The notes: generated by a model not told the origin, from the sequence alone. A stretch of 64,000 bases of DNA from Marinomonas sp. MED121 (GCF_000153025.1 NZ_CH672434.1:1-64000); one strand, 5' to 3'; positions 26,224-35,228 are shown, counted from the first letter of the stretch. Numbers and translations are program-made.

Positions 26224-26744
26224 ATAGGCTCAATTCCATAGTCTGCTAAAGGGGCGATTAACTGAGCAAAACGACGCTGATTTATTCCCTTATCACCCTG
26301 GCTATAAAGGCTAATTCTCATTTGGTTATGCCCCTGCTCAAGTTGATATCTGAGCAAGTGATCATCAATCACCAAAAGATGAGCCACCTGACCTTTTAAA
26401 CGTGCCACCTCAGGTGCCACGTCTTGCATTAGCAGCACATTGGCCTGTAATAAGTCCGCCGGTAATCGCATCCCCCCTGGCATAGACAATCGAATCAGAA
26501 TGCACAGATCTTCTGACCAGAGTTGATTGGCGAACTTCACCAAGGCATCTAGAATTTGATAATGCTCAGTAAAATTGAGAAAGATAGGGGCATCGCTAGC
26601 GGGTAATTCAGCAAACACCTCAAAATCATTTTCACTTTCAAGGGGCATATACCTTGCCAAGGCAGCGGATAAGGCCCCTTTAAAAGGCACTCTGGTGAGC
26701 ACTCCGCTAAAATGCTGCTCTGTCAATCGACTCTCATCAGACAT
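26220..26744 (-). CDS. Hypothetical protein of the biosynthetic locus
   Basis: I choose ATG 26742-26744 (MSDESRL) because GAGGAGG lies 6 bases before it; the ATG five codons upstream would place that ribosome binding site inside the gene. The 174-residue product has no motif I know. It has a moderately conserved-looking centre (LCILIRLSMPGGMRLPADLLQANVLLM reads like a beta-alpha unit) and no signal or membrane segment. It sits between two thiolase-fold genes, overlapping both, so a partnership with them is likely but unproven. Confidence 0.6.
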   Translation of the reverse strand: MSDESRLTEQHFSGVLTRVPFKGALSAALARYMPLESENDFEVFAELPASDAPIFLNFTEHYQILDALVKFANQLWSEDLCILIRLSMPGGMRLPADLLQANVLLMQDVAPEVARLKGQVAHLLVIDDHLLRYQLEQGHNQMRISLYSQGDKGINQRRFAQLIAPLADYGIEPI

Positions 26745-27600
26745 AAGCGGCCTCCTCATTTAAAATAAGTTGGGTATGCTGATTCACTACCACTTCGGCC
26801 ATGGCAAAATAACCATTTAGTGCTAATGAAGCGGCCATGTATTTTTGATCCTCAAGGGGCGGATTCTCTAGGCTATGACACAAGATTGAGAGCCAAGGGT
26901 CAGAGCCAAAACAATGCCCCCATCTATGATGCAAATCGGGTAAACGCCATTGTTTAGCAAGCAACTTATTGAACATTTCTTGAATGTGTTCAGGGAAGAA
27001 AGGCAAAGCCAAGCAAACATCCTCTTTCCCTGTGACTGTGCGCCTGACCACTGTGGCAAACTCTGCCATCGAGTTATGCGTTAAAGCACACTGGGTGATA
27101 AGCTCATTGGTCACCTCTTTGGTCACTTCCAATAAAATAGTCGTGACCCCAAAGCCTGACTCATGCCAATTCTCGTTGTAGCGCCAAAAAGTTAAATCAT
27201 AGAAATTAGCATCCAAAATACTCACCAAAAGAAAGCGAGATTGTTCAGGTTTGGCATAGTTAAGGTAATGACGTAACGAATACCCCCATGAGGCGCACTC
27301 ATAAGCATTAATATAGGTATCTGGGTTATTCAAACCTTGCTGAGTTAGCTTTTGTGCGACCTCAGACCAAGCAATATCCCCTGTCGTAAAAGGCAACTCG
27401 ACCATGGTTGAGCATAAAAAATGCCGTTCAATTTGTGCTTTCTCTGCCTCAGTTAATTGGCTAAGCACCTGCTCAGTTTGCGCTTGAATAAGCCCGCTTA
27501 CCCAATCAAAACTTTGACTGATAGCAGGCCTTTTAACAGACTCAAATAGACACGCCTTGATCGGCTGAAAAGCAACACTTCTTAGGGTTAAAGCACTCAT
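26737..27600 (-). CDS. Possible thiolase-fold (KAS III-like) protein
   Basis: The 287-residue protein has patterns that recall KAS III enzymes. A candidate nucleophile Cys102 occurs in NAYECASWGYSLRHYL, then SRFLLVSILDANFYDL, WHESGFGVTTILLEV where KAS III has its GDGAAA strand, and a C-terminal QKYMAASLALNGYFAMAEVVV like the last thiolase-fold strand pair. The family's His/Asn pair is not clear. Together with the protein at 25198 it could form a heteromeric ketosynthase. This is my reading of weak similarity; another fold is possible. It overlaps its neighbours by 4 and 8 bases. Confidence 0.4.
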   Translation of the reverse strand: MSALTLRSVAFQPIKACLFESVKRPAISQSFDWVSGLIQAQTEQVLSQLTEAEKAQIERHFLCSTMVELPFTTGDIAWSEVAQKLTQQGLNNPDTYINAYECASWGYSLRHYLNYAKPEQSRFLLVSILDANFYDLTFWRYNENWHESGFGVTTILLEVTKEVTNELITQCALTHNSMAEFATVVRRTVTGKEDVCLALPFFPEHIQEMFNKLLAKQWRLPDLHHRWGHCFGSDPWLSILCHSLENPPLEDQKYMAASLALNGYFAMAEVVVNQHTQLILNEEAAYV

Positions 27601-28649
27601 CGTCTTGCCCTTTTTTGCTTAGCATAAATTTCCAAGAAACAGCGATATGAGCTGCCTTCCATCTTGGTAAAGCCCAGCAGATCCCGCTGATCCTCAAAGC
27701 GCTTCACCTTGTTACTGGCGACAACATGGGCCAAGAGTTCATTACTGGCAAACTTAAGCGCTAAGACCTGATCCACACTGTGAATAGAAAAGTCTGGTTG
27801 CGCCAAAAATTGATCCGCATAGCTTTGAATAAAGCCAATGTGGCTGGCCAATGTGTCATCCATTAACAACCTATCTTGGTGAGCTAGCCACAAAAGATGA
27901 TTCATTAAGGCTTTAACAAAACGTGGTCTCACTAAGGTTAAAAAGCGATTAACACTGGCCATGCCGCCTTTTTTCAAAAGCTGATCAGGTGTCACTTTAA
28001 GCTCACCTTTGACATTGCCAAGCTGCAAAGCCCCATCAAGGTAGCTAGCACCTACCTTTTCTTGTAATAAGGACTGACTTTGCTCTGGGGTTAACATCAA
28101 GGTTAAGGGATAAGGTTTGCCCGCTTGTTTAACAACCAGCATCACAAAACCTAAATCTTGCGCCTCTATGCCCCATTTTTTATTGACGCTTAGATTAAGC
28201 ATGCCAGCCTCATCTGGGCTCACGGATAGCTCGGTTGACCAGTTAGCTAAGCTAGGACCGCCAGCATCTGTCATTAAAAAATGGCCAAAAATATCTTGCT
28301 CAAGCCAAGCATCCACTTGCGCCTGCTGCTCATCCGTTGCTGTCAGATTAAGCATAATGGAACCAAACAAACCGATAATTTGATGAAATTGAGGTCCAAA
28401 ACCGGTTTCTTTCACTTTTTCGGTGAGCTCATCAATGACAAAGGTTTGTTCAAACTGAGGTAAAGGCTGTTTGACCTTGGCAGGTACCATAGGCAAACGC
28501 TGACTAAAGTTATCTTCAATGAGTATTTCTGAGTCCAATAAGCCTAAACAGGCTTGATTAATGATCTGCAGTAGCCCTTGCGGTATAGGGTCGTAGCAGC
28601 CTAAAGGGTCACTAATAAAACCGCCAAATAGTTGAGATAAATCGTTCAT
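27597..28649 (-). CDS. Acyl-CoA-dehydrogenase-like protein
   Basis: The 350-residue protein has a middle region typical of acyl-CoA dehydrogenases (GHFLMTDAGGPSLANWSTEL in the FAD-binding position, then NLSVNKKWGIEAQDLGFVMLVV) and a helical C-terminal half. It is shorter than the usual 380-400, and I cannot find the catalytic glutamate. Relatives that act on carrier-bound prolyl or acyl groups (for example the prodigiosin and pyoluteorin dehydrogenases) set a precedent for oxidation on an ACP. Activity is therefore uncertain. It starts 9 bases after the decarboxylase stop. Confidence 0.6.
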   Translation of the reverse strand: MNDLSQLFGGFISDPLGCYDPIPQGLLQIINQACLGLLDSEILIEDNFSQRLPMVPAKVKQPLPQFEQTFVIDELTEKVKETGFGPQFHQIIGLFGSIMLNLTATDEQQAQVDAWLEQDIFGHFLMTDAGGPSLANWSTELSVSPDEAGMLNLSVNKKWGIEAQDLGFVMLVVKQAGKPYPLTLMLTPEQSQSLLQEKVGASYLDGALQLGNVKGELKVTPDQLLKKGGMASVNRFLTLVRPRFVKALMNHLLWLAHQDRLLMDDTLASHIGFIQSYADQFLAQPDFSIHSVDQVLALKFASNELLAHVVASNKVKRFEDQRDLLGFTKMEGSSYRCFLEIYAKQKRARR

Positions 28650-28658
28650 ATTAATGGC

Positions 28659-29900
28659 CTATTCGATAATGTAGGTTTTCGCTTGGGGAAGCTTTAAAAA
28701 CGGTGTCATGGTATAGCTGGCGTTATAAGCACCACAGTCAGCAAAGACACAGATATCTCCCGCTTCAGGCCTAGGTTGATCATCATTTTGCTTGCCAATC
28801 ACATCATCTTTAGAACAAGAGCTCCCCACATAAGTACAGGCGCCTTTATCCGAGACATTCGTAGCTTCTGGACCAGCGGTTTGATGCGCTTTATCCTGCT
28901 CAGTGTCGGCCCCTTGATTTGAGGAAGCATCCTGCCCACTTTCAGCGGCCACTCGCATCTCGGATTTACGCCAAAGCAAAGGCTGCTTTAATCGTCGAAA
29001 GGCATTTTCTGTCTGGGCTAATAAGAAGTTTTGATTAATGCCACCATCGCAAATGGCAAAAAAGTCTTTTTCAATTTGCTTGGTGTAGCGCACTCGCGTG
29101 GCAAAGTAACCGGCGCTTGCCATCAAGCCGCGCCCCGTTTCATGGGCCAAGGTAATATGGCTAGGGAACTCTTTTAATAACGCCCGATAAGCCTCAAAGT
29201 CGAAGGGCTGGTCTTGCCAATGATCGGAAAAACCGCCACCTAAATTAACAAAACTCAAGGGGCTGCCATAAAGTCGCTCAACTTCTTGCAGTATCGCAAT
29301 GCCTGCAATAGCCGTGGCAGTGGCGACCTTGGCAAAGCTATAGGAACCATTAAAAAGATGAAAACCTGCCAAGGGGATTTGCAAGCTTTTGCAGCGCGCA
29401 ATCGCCTTTTCGACTGTGTCCCAATCCATGCCAAATTGGTCAGCACGCACCCCAGGGTGATGCTCGTTAAAACGCTTTAACACAGACGAATTAAGACGCA
29501 ATAAAATAGGCTTTAAAGGGCGTTTACCAATAAATTCTTCTAGGGCATCAAGTTGGATTAGGTTATCCACTATGATGGTTGAGCGTGATGCGACCGCGGC
29601 TCGTAAGAACTTCTTGTCGGCTGATGGGTTATTAATGAATTTTTCACTGTCTCCCCCAGCGACCAGATTCAACTCTCCGATTGATGCGACCTCAATCCCA
29701 CCATCAAGATAATGGCTCGCTCGCATCAATAAATCGGCATTATTATTTGCCTTCATAGAATAAATCAGTTTGGTACCTAGCGCGCTTGTCAGGGCTTGAT
29801 AATTGGCCGCCACCTGAGAAACACTATAGAGATAACACGGGGTTTCTATTTGCCCACCATTAGCCTGTAACAAGGATAAAATCCTATCCATTTTGCTCAC
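28659..29900 (-). CDS. PLP-dependent decarboxylase (ornithine/DAP/arginine decarboxylase type III fold)
   Basis: All key residues of the fold are present in 413 residues: PLP-binding Lys50 in YSMKANNN, HLFNGSYS (181-188), GGGFSD (221-226), HETGRG (253-258), Cys362 in GSSCSKDD and Tyr392 in DCGAYNASYT. A low-complexity insertion (about 313-353) separates the two halves of the C-terminal barrel. With the ligase and ACP genes it parallels butirosin BtrK/BtrJ/BtrI, where an amino acid is decarboxylated on the carrier, and the exosortase-A-associated ligase/decarboxylase pair. It would give an aminoalkanoyl-ACP. The substrate is unknown. Confidence 0.88.
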   Translation of the reverse strand: MSKMDRILSLLQANGGQIETPCYLYSVSQVAANYQALTSALGTKLIYSMKANNNADLLMRASHYLDGGIEVASIGELNLVAGGDSEKFINNPSADKKFLRAAVASRSTIIVDNLIQLDALEEFIGKRPLKPILLRLNSSVLKRFNEHHPGVRADQFGMDWDTVEKAIARCKSLQIPLAGFHLFNGSYSFAKVATATAIAGIAILQEVERLYGSPLSFVNLGGGFSDHWQDQPFDFEAYRALLKEFPSHITLAHETGRGLMASAGYFATRVRYTKQIEKDFFAICDGGINQNFLLAQTENAFRRLKQPLLWRKSEMRVAAESGQDASSNQGADTEQDKAHQTAGPEATNVSDKGACTYVGSSCSKDDVIGKQNDDQPRPEAGDICVFADCGAYNASYTMTPFLKLPQAKTYIIE

Positions 29901-30069
29901 CTTTTATTCTTTTATTAAAGCGTTATGCTCAAGTGTCAAAGACATGCACAAGCCGTCATGGCTTAGTTAACAGGCCTTAAGACACGGTTATTATTTTAAG
30001 TAGGTAAAACTAGGTACTAACCTGATTCTTATCTTTTGATGTTTAAAAATTGATTGTCATTGGATAGCG
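29901..30069. other. Spacer with a small hairpin between ligase and decarboxylase genes
   Basis: The 169-base gap contains AAGCC/GGCTT (about 29951-29966) nested within GTGTC/GACAC arms, forming a stem-loop on the minus strand. There is no T-run. It may stabilise or process the transcript. Confidence 0.4.
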
Positions 30070-31602
30070 TCAGCTGATAGACAGGTCTGCGATTAAACGC
30101 TGTTTATCAACTTTTGCATTTTGGGTCAGGGCAATTTCATCAATAAAGATCACTTGCTTGGGACGATAATGGGTATCAAGCAACTCACTCAACCACACCT
30201 GAAATTGGGTTTGATTAGATTCACTTGCATCAATCAATTGCACATTGAGACAAGCAATTTCATCTCCCCACTTATCCTTATGGGGGACGATGGCGCATAA
30301 AAAGACATTCGCATGTTGTTCTATTTGAGCTTCCAATTCGGCCGGGTAAAGACAGAATCCTGCCTGCTTGATTAAATCTTTCGAACGCCCTTTGAAATAG
30401 AAATACCCTTCTTCATCCTGGCTAAATAGGTCACCGGTTGCTAACCAATTATCATCTCGATAATCCCCATTAATCACGGCAGCTCCTGCGTTGCCAGTAC
30501 CGAAGTAACCTTGCATCAAGCTGGTGCCACGAATAAAAAGTTCACCCACCTCACCTTGCTCAACTTCCTCATACAAGGCCTGCTTCACTCCCTCCAAGTG
30601 GTTATTTTGCTTGAATATTTTGGCTTCCAACCCAGGTACAGGGATACCCACCGAGCCTAACTTTCTAAGGCTCGCTTCTGCAGGTAAATACAAGGCTCGC
30701 TTACATTCAGTCAGGCCATACATGGCGAAGATTTGCAGCTGAGGCAGGAGTTGCTTGAGCGTTCTAATATTATCTTCAGCCAGATGCCCCCCCGTATTGG
30801 TTAGCTTCATCAGATGGGGTAAAGGCTTTTTGAAGGCTTTTATGAGCTTTGTTAAGGCACTGGCCATGGCAGGCACGACAGGTAAGAGACTAATTTCATT
30901 TTGCTCAAGGCATTTAAGCACTTTAATTGGATGAAACTCCTCTTCAAACAAAGTGAGTTCACAGTCATACGCCAAGCTAAATAAAACCTGATACAAGCCA
31001 TAATCAAATGACAATGGGGATAAACATAAAATATGCTCATCAGCACTTAGCGCAAGATAATCACCAATGGACATCATCGCATTAAGTACATTGGTATGAC
31101 TGAGCATGATGCCCTTAGGTTTACCAGTACTGCCTGAGGTGTAAATGATGAGGGCTAAATCAACACCGGTAATACGTCGCTCTGACTGACATGCAAACCT
31201 AGGCCCTCGGGAGTTTTTTGTTTCTGTTTCTGTTTCTGTTTCTGGGCCTTGATTTACTAAAACAAGATCATCTTTATTGAGGCAAAAACGCGCGCCGCAG
31301 TCTTTAGCAATCGCCAGCTTAGCGGCTTGAGACATAGTGTGGCGAACAGGAACAAGTACAGCCCCCTTAGCCCACAGATAAAACATACTTGCCAAGGTTT
31401 TTGGGCACACTTCATCCATAACAAGAACAGGTTCGCCAAATTGAAGTGGCTGGGCATAAGATGAAAACGCCTTGTCTAAGTACTCTGTATGCGTTTTAAC
31501 AGAATCAAGATTAAACAACTTCTCACTTGGATAACATGCGATCCTTCCTTGCCATCTATTTTCCATTAGCTTGGTATATAGATCTGCCAATGTGTACAAC
31601 AT
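30070..31602 (-). CDS. AMP-forming acyl/amino-acid ligase
   Basis: I place the start at ATG 31600-31602 (MLYTLADLY), 8 bases after AAGGGAG; the longer frame to 31707 would add 35 unlikely residues. The 510-residue enzyme has the adenylation core motifs: IIYTSGSTGKPKGIML (A3), SPLSFDYGLYQVL (A4), MYGLTECKRALYLP (A5), WLATGDLF (A7), FKGRSKDLIKQAG (A8) and the catalytic Lys in NAKVDKQRL (A10). It most resembles ligases that load a carrier protein, including the exosortase-A-associated type. The sequence encodes an ETETETET run from a (TTTCTG)4 repeat. It is the first gene of the locus and likely primes the ACP at 19716. Confidence 0.85.
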   Translation of the reverse strand: MLYTLADLYTKLMENRWQGRIACYPSEKLFNLDSVKTHTEYLDKAFSSYAQPLQFGEPVLVMDEVCPKTLASMFYLWAKGAVLVPVRHTMSQAAKLAIAKDCGARFCLNKDDLVLVNQGPETETETETKNSRGPRFACQSERRITGVDLALIIYTSGSTGKPKGIMLSHTNVLNAMMSIGDYLALSADEHILCLSPLSFDYGLYQVLFSLAYDCELTLFEEEFHPIKVLKCLEQNEISLLPVVPAMASALTKLIKAFKKPLPHLMKLTNTGGHLAEDNIRTLKQLLPQLQIFAMYGLTECKRALYLPAEASLRKLGSVGIPVPGLEAKIFKQNNHLEGVKQALYEEVEQGEVGELFIRGTSLMQGYFGTGNAGAAVINGDYRDDNWLATGDLFSQDEEGYFYFKGRSKDLIKQAGFCLYPAELEAQIEQHANVFLCAIVPHKDKWGDEIACLNVQLIDASESNQTQFQVWLSELLDTHYRPKQVIFIDEIALTQNAKVDKQRLIADLSIS

Positions 31603-32770
31603 ATACGTTACTCCCTTAAACCTGACTCGCTTGCATTTGCCCTTAACATGCTCAAAACCTTTGCTATGAGAACATGATGCCAACCTAAATAGGATTGATA
31701 TAAGCAATCAAATATTAAGTTGGCGACAAAAATGACTACGAAATCCATCCAGATAAGATGTTAAATCGAAATTTCGAAATATTACTTAAGATCTTGTTTT
31801 TGAAAATCATTCTTAATTAGCTAATTATTTAAACATATCTAAATTAGCCGTTCGCTTAATTTCGATTAAATTAAATTTGATAAAATATTTTGTCAATAGC
31901 GATAAAGATCAAATAAACCATCAAAACTTTAAATAAAAACTTAGAGCGGCTTTTATTAATTAAATCTTAAATAACAAAAATCATTTTTTATTAAAAGACT
32001 AAAGACAAAATATTTAAATCGTTAACTTATCAGCGTTAACTCTCTATATTTTTTTGTAGTGAAAAATTAAACTATCTAGTTTCAATGAGTTAGATGTTTC
32101 CGTTAAGGTTAACTAAGAAGTTTTAAACTGGCCTTTTAGTCAGCTTAAAAAACACTTAAGAAGTGTAAGTTTTGTTAAAAAATTTGTCCGAATCGAGCAT
32201 AAATTACACTTTTCATACATGATTCAATCAATCAGAAGTAAGTTATAAAAAAATTATAATTTTTTTGTTATTTTATAAAAAAATCTCTTCCCTTCTCATT
32301 CGTATCAATATAATTGACTCATCTTGGTCTACTTGCCCTAGTCTTACATGCTAAAAAAAACGATTTTTTATACTAAACGACATAAAAAAAACATATTCAA
32401 TGCTTGCAGAATGCATATATAACATTGGTTAATTTTCAATAAATCAATTAAAGATTAAAATATAAACCCATTGGTATCACATTTTGATTTTGAATCTATA
32501 TTCAAAGAAAGAGGTTTAACAAAAATTTAGTTTCATTTGAAAGAAAATAAAACTATAACTTTCGTTATATTATATTATTCAAATATTGAATATAACTCAT
32601 AACTAGACATTGAATACAAATACAAGTTTTATTTAGTGAGGAAGAAACTTAATCCTAGGAAAGTGATAAATAAAAGAGATTAAAACGAAGAGGCAAAGAT
32701 GGAGAATCGATCTCGTTTTCCATCTTATAGTTTGGGGGAATGAGTACTTACTTTTAATTAAGCAATTGAC
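31603..32770. other. Very AT-rich 1.1 kb leader upstream of the biosynthetic locus
   Basis: No convincing gene is present. The stretch is far richer in A and T than its surroundings, with many runs such as AAAAAAATCTC, ATTTTTTTG and TTAAATTAAATTTGATAAA. This is the kind of DNA bound by H-NS-type silencers, and it carries the promoter for the minus-strand operon beginning at 31602. I could not assign a specific operator. Confidence 0.5.
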
Positions 32771-32868
32771 GTTGAACTAGGAGTCCTGCGAATAAGTCCT
32801 CCCGCTTCAGCGTGTGGATAAAAGCTGCTAGATTTATAACGTTTCCCTAGTAAGGGGCGTTGAACTAG
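32771..32868. mobile_element. MITE copy 3, internally deleted, between 10-bp direct repeats
   Basis: 32781-32858 matches only the left part of the MITE (GAGTCCTGCGAATAAGTCCTCCC onward, to about the TTTATAACG region). It is bracketed by GTTGAACTAG at 32771-32780 and 32859-32868. The right repeat includes the TAG stop of the AraC gene. The 4-bp CTAG would be the expected IS5-type duplication; why the direct repeat extends further is not clear. Confidence 0.75.
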
Positions 32869-33785
32869 CCAAATGATTTGGGGGTGCCATTAAAATATCG
32901 CTTAAACTCTCGGCTAAATTGAGTAGGACTGGCATAACCGACCAATGAGGCAGCTTCACTCGCACGCTTTCCTTCTAGTACGATAAGGTCTTTGGCCTTA
33001 GTCAGCCTGACCTTTTTGAGATACTGCAAAGGCGTTTCAGCCGTGACTTCACGAAATGCTCGATGAAAGCCTGATAGACTCATATGCACCTGCTCAGCTA
33101 AGTCCTCAACTCTAATCTCTTTAGCATAGGCTTGATGAAGATGATTAAGCACCTTAGCAATACGGGCATAATGCCCATCATGTTGGGCTAAATCGAATAA
33201 GACATGCCCTCTTCGTCCAAGCAAAATACGATAGATAATTTCTTTGAGAATATCTTGCCCTAACACCTTGGCATCCCTATCACAATGCAACACCTTTAAT
33301 AGACGCTTAAAGGCATCATCTAGATCTTGATTAATACTTTCAGACTGTATACCAAGCTCCAAAGGCCCTTTGTCCTTATCATAAGGAAAAGACAGGGCAT
33401 GCGTTTGATTTGCTTGGTTCTGGAAAAAAGCCGTTTGATTTAAGTGGTTCACCAAATTCTGCAAGACCTGAGCATCGACCTTAATCGACAAACCTAAAAT
33501 GGGTAGATCCGCTTCTATAAAGGCCTCACACTCTAATGGCATAGGCACACCCACAACCAGATAATTACCTGCACCATAGGTGACACTTTGCTCACCAAGA
33601 TAAATTTTTTTATTCCCTTGACCCATAACGATAATGCCAGACTGATAAACAAATGGCTGTTTCGCATTCCCTTTGGTACTGCGAAAAAAGCTCACACCTT
33701 CCACTTGTGTCGCAAAAGAACCATCTAAGGTGTTGAGTGATTTCGCCTCTGCGAAGGATTGCATAAGGTTAGCAAGCTGGGTCAT
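32865..33785 (-). CDS. yqhC: AraC-family regulator, YqhC-like
   Basis: The 306-residue protein has the N-terminal domain of the YqhC type (SFFRSTKGNAKQPFVYQSGIIVMGQGNKKIYLGEQ) and a C-terminal double helix-turn-helix with VEDLAEQVHMSLSGFHRAFREVTAETPLQYLKKVRL and the second HTH ending YASPTQFSREFKRYFNGTPKSFG. In E. coli YqhC activates yqhD in response to aldehydes; here the aldehyde-reductase gene is divergent, 232 bases away. The stop codon sits in a MITE target repeat. Function by homology and context is probable. Confidence 0.85.
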   Translation of the reverse strand: MTQLANLMQSFAEAKSLNTLDGSFATQVEGVSFFRSTKGNAKQPFVYQSGIIVMGQGNKKIYLGEQSVTYGAGNYLVVGVPMPLECEAFIEADLPILGLSIKVDAQVLQNLVNHLNQTAFFQNQANQTHALSFPYDKDKGPLELGIQSESINQDLDDAFKRLLKVLHCDRDAKVLGQDILKEIIYRILLGRRGHVLFDLAQHDGHYARIAKVLNHLHQAYAKEIRVEDLAEQVHMSLSGFHRAFREVTAETPLQYLKKVRLTKAKDLIVLEGKRASEAASLVGYASPTQFSREFKRYFNGTPKSFG

Positions 33786-34017
33786 GGTGTCTCTAAGCGT
33801 CTTCTGTAAGTGCCATCTAATATGACAGTATGATTGGATATGAATTTATGCAGAATATATTACCCAAAACAGAATTAGGCAAGTTTTATACATAATATGA
33901 TCTATTTAAGTCAATATCATATTGATATTATGCAATCATAAAATAAAACAAAGGCAGTCACTTTAACCGCAAAGTGTCCGTCTTTGTTCGTTATCAGAAG
34001 ACTCAAAGAGGTAAAAG

Positions 34018-35166
34018 ATGGAATTTTCATATGTTAACCAAACTCAAATACATTTTGGCAAAGGTCAAATAGCCAGCATCAAAAATAGCATTCCTAAAGA
34101 CCAAAAAGTACTCATGCTTTATGGTGGTGGTTCTATCAAAAAGAACAGTGTCTATGATCAAGTTGTCCAGGCCCTGGCTGAACATGATTGGCTAGAATTT
34201 TCAGGCATTGAGCCTAACCCAACCATGGAGACCTTGGATAAAGCGGTTGCTCTCGCAAAACAAGAAGGGGTTCAATACATACTTGCAGTGGGCGGTGGCT
34301 CAGTCATTGATGGTTCAAAATACGTTGCGGCTGCCAGCTTGTACCAAGGTGAAGGTTGGGATATCTTACAAGGCAAATATCAAGCTAAAACAGCCCTACC
34401 GATCGGTGCGATTCTCACCCTACCTGCCACGGGTTCTGAATCTAACCCGGCTGCTGTCATTACCAAAGCCGCCACTCAAGAAAAGCTGTCTTTTTATAAC
34501 CCTATTGTCAGACCGGTTTTTGCCGTACTTGATGCTGATGTCATGAAAACACTGCCTGAACGCCAACTTATTAATGGCTTACTTGATGCTTGGGTTCATG
34601 TCTGCGAGCAGTATCTCACCTATCCAACAGGTGCCATGGTGCAAGATGGTTACGCCGAGACCTTGCTTAAAAACTTATTAGCCCTTGCAGCTGGCTTTGA
34701 AAACAGAGACACAGATAACTGGCGTGAAAACCTGATGTGGACAGCAAACCAAGCGCTTAACGGCTTAATCGGCGCTGGTGTTCCTCAAGATTGGGCAACC
34801 CATATGATAGGTCATGAATTAACCGCCTTATATGGCGTTGATCATGCTCGCTCTTTAACCCTGATTCAACCAGCGCTATTACGCAACCAACTCACTGCTA
34901 AGCGTGCCAAGCTAGAGCAAATGGGACAACAGGTTTTTGGTCTAGCAGCGAGTGATGACCTTGCAGTTAAGACCATAGATGCAATAGAGAACTTTTATTT
35001 AAGCCTAAAAGCCGATACTCGCTTTAGCCCAGAAGGCGAAGATAAGACCAGCAGCATCGAGCGCTTGATGAAACAAGTTGAGGCCCATGGGCTATTAGCC
35101 ATTGGCGAGAATCAGGCGATTACACTCAAAGAGATTCGTGAAATTTTAAATTCAGTGATTAAATAA
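34018..35166 (+). CDS. yqhD: NADPH-dependent iron-containing alcohol dehydrogenase/aldehyde reductase, YqhD-like
   Basis: At 382 residues it matches YqhD in length and landmarks: YVNQTQIHFGKGQI, the nucleotide-binding LAVGGGSVIDGSKYVAA (about 96), TLPATGSESNPAAVI (about 139), and the metal ligands in DAWVHVCEQY and THMIGHELTALYGVDHARSL. YqhD reduces toxic short aldehydes to alcohols using NADPH. AGAGGTAAAAG precedes ATG. The gene is followed by a good terminator at 35229. A fragment of a second copy occurs at 37735-37830. Confidence 0.92.
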   Translation: MEFSYVNQTQIHFGKGQIASIKNSIPKDQKVLMLYGGGSIKKNSVYDQVVQALAEHDWLEFSGIEPNPTMETLDKAVALAKQEGVQYILAVGGGSVIDGSKYVAAASLYQGEGWDILQGKYQAKTALPIGAILTLPATGSESNPAAVITKAATQEKLSFYNPIVRPVFAVLDADVMKTLPERQLINGLLDAWVHVCEQYLTYPTGAMVQDGYAETLLKNLLALAAGFENRDTDNWRENLMWTANQALNGLIGAGVPQDWATHMIGHELTALYGVDHARSLTLIQPALLRNQLTAKRAKLEQMGQQVFGLAASDDLAVKTIDAIENFYLSLKADTRFSPEGEDKTSSIERLMKQVEAHGLLAIGENQAITLKEIREILNSVIK

Positions 35167-35228
35167 TCGTGCTTATCAAAGTGTTATTTGTTGATTGATA
35201 CGTTTTTCGATTTATCTTATAGATTCAC

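Noticed and set aside
19716-31602. Bromopyrrole or prodigiosin/pyoluteorin-type pyrrole pathway
   Set aside because: Ligase, dehydrogenase, carrier and halogenase-like genes suggest it, but the presence of a PLP decarboxylase, KS-like pair and dead AsnB homologue, the weak dehydrogenase, and no prolyl-specific features make a pyrrole product unsupported.
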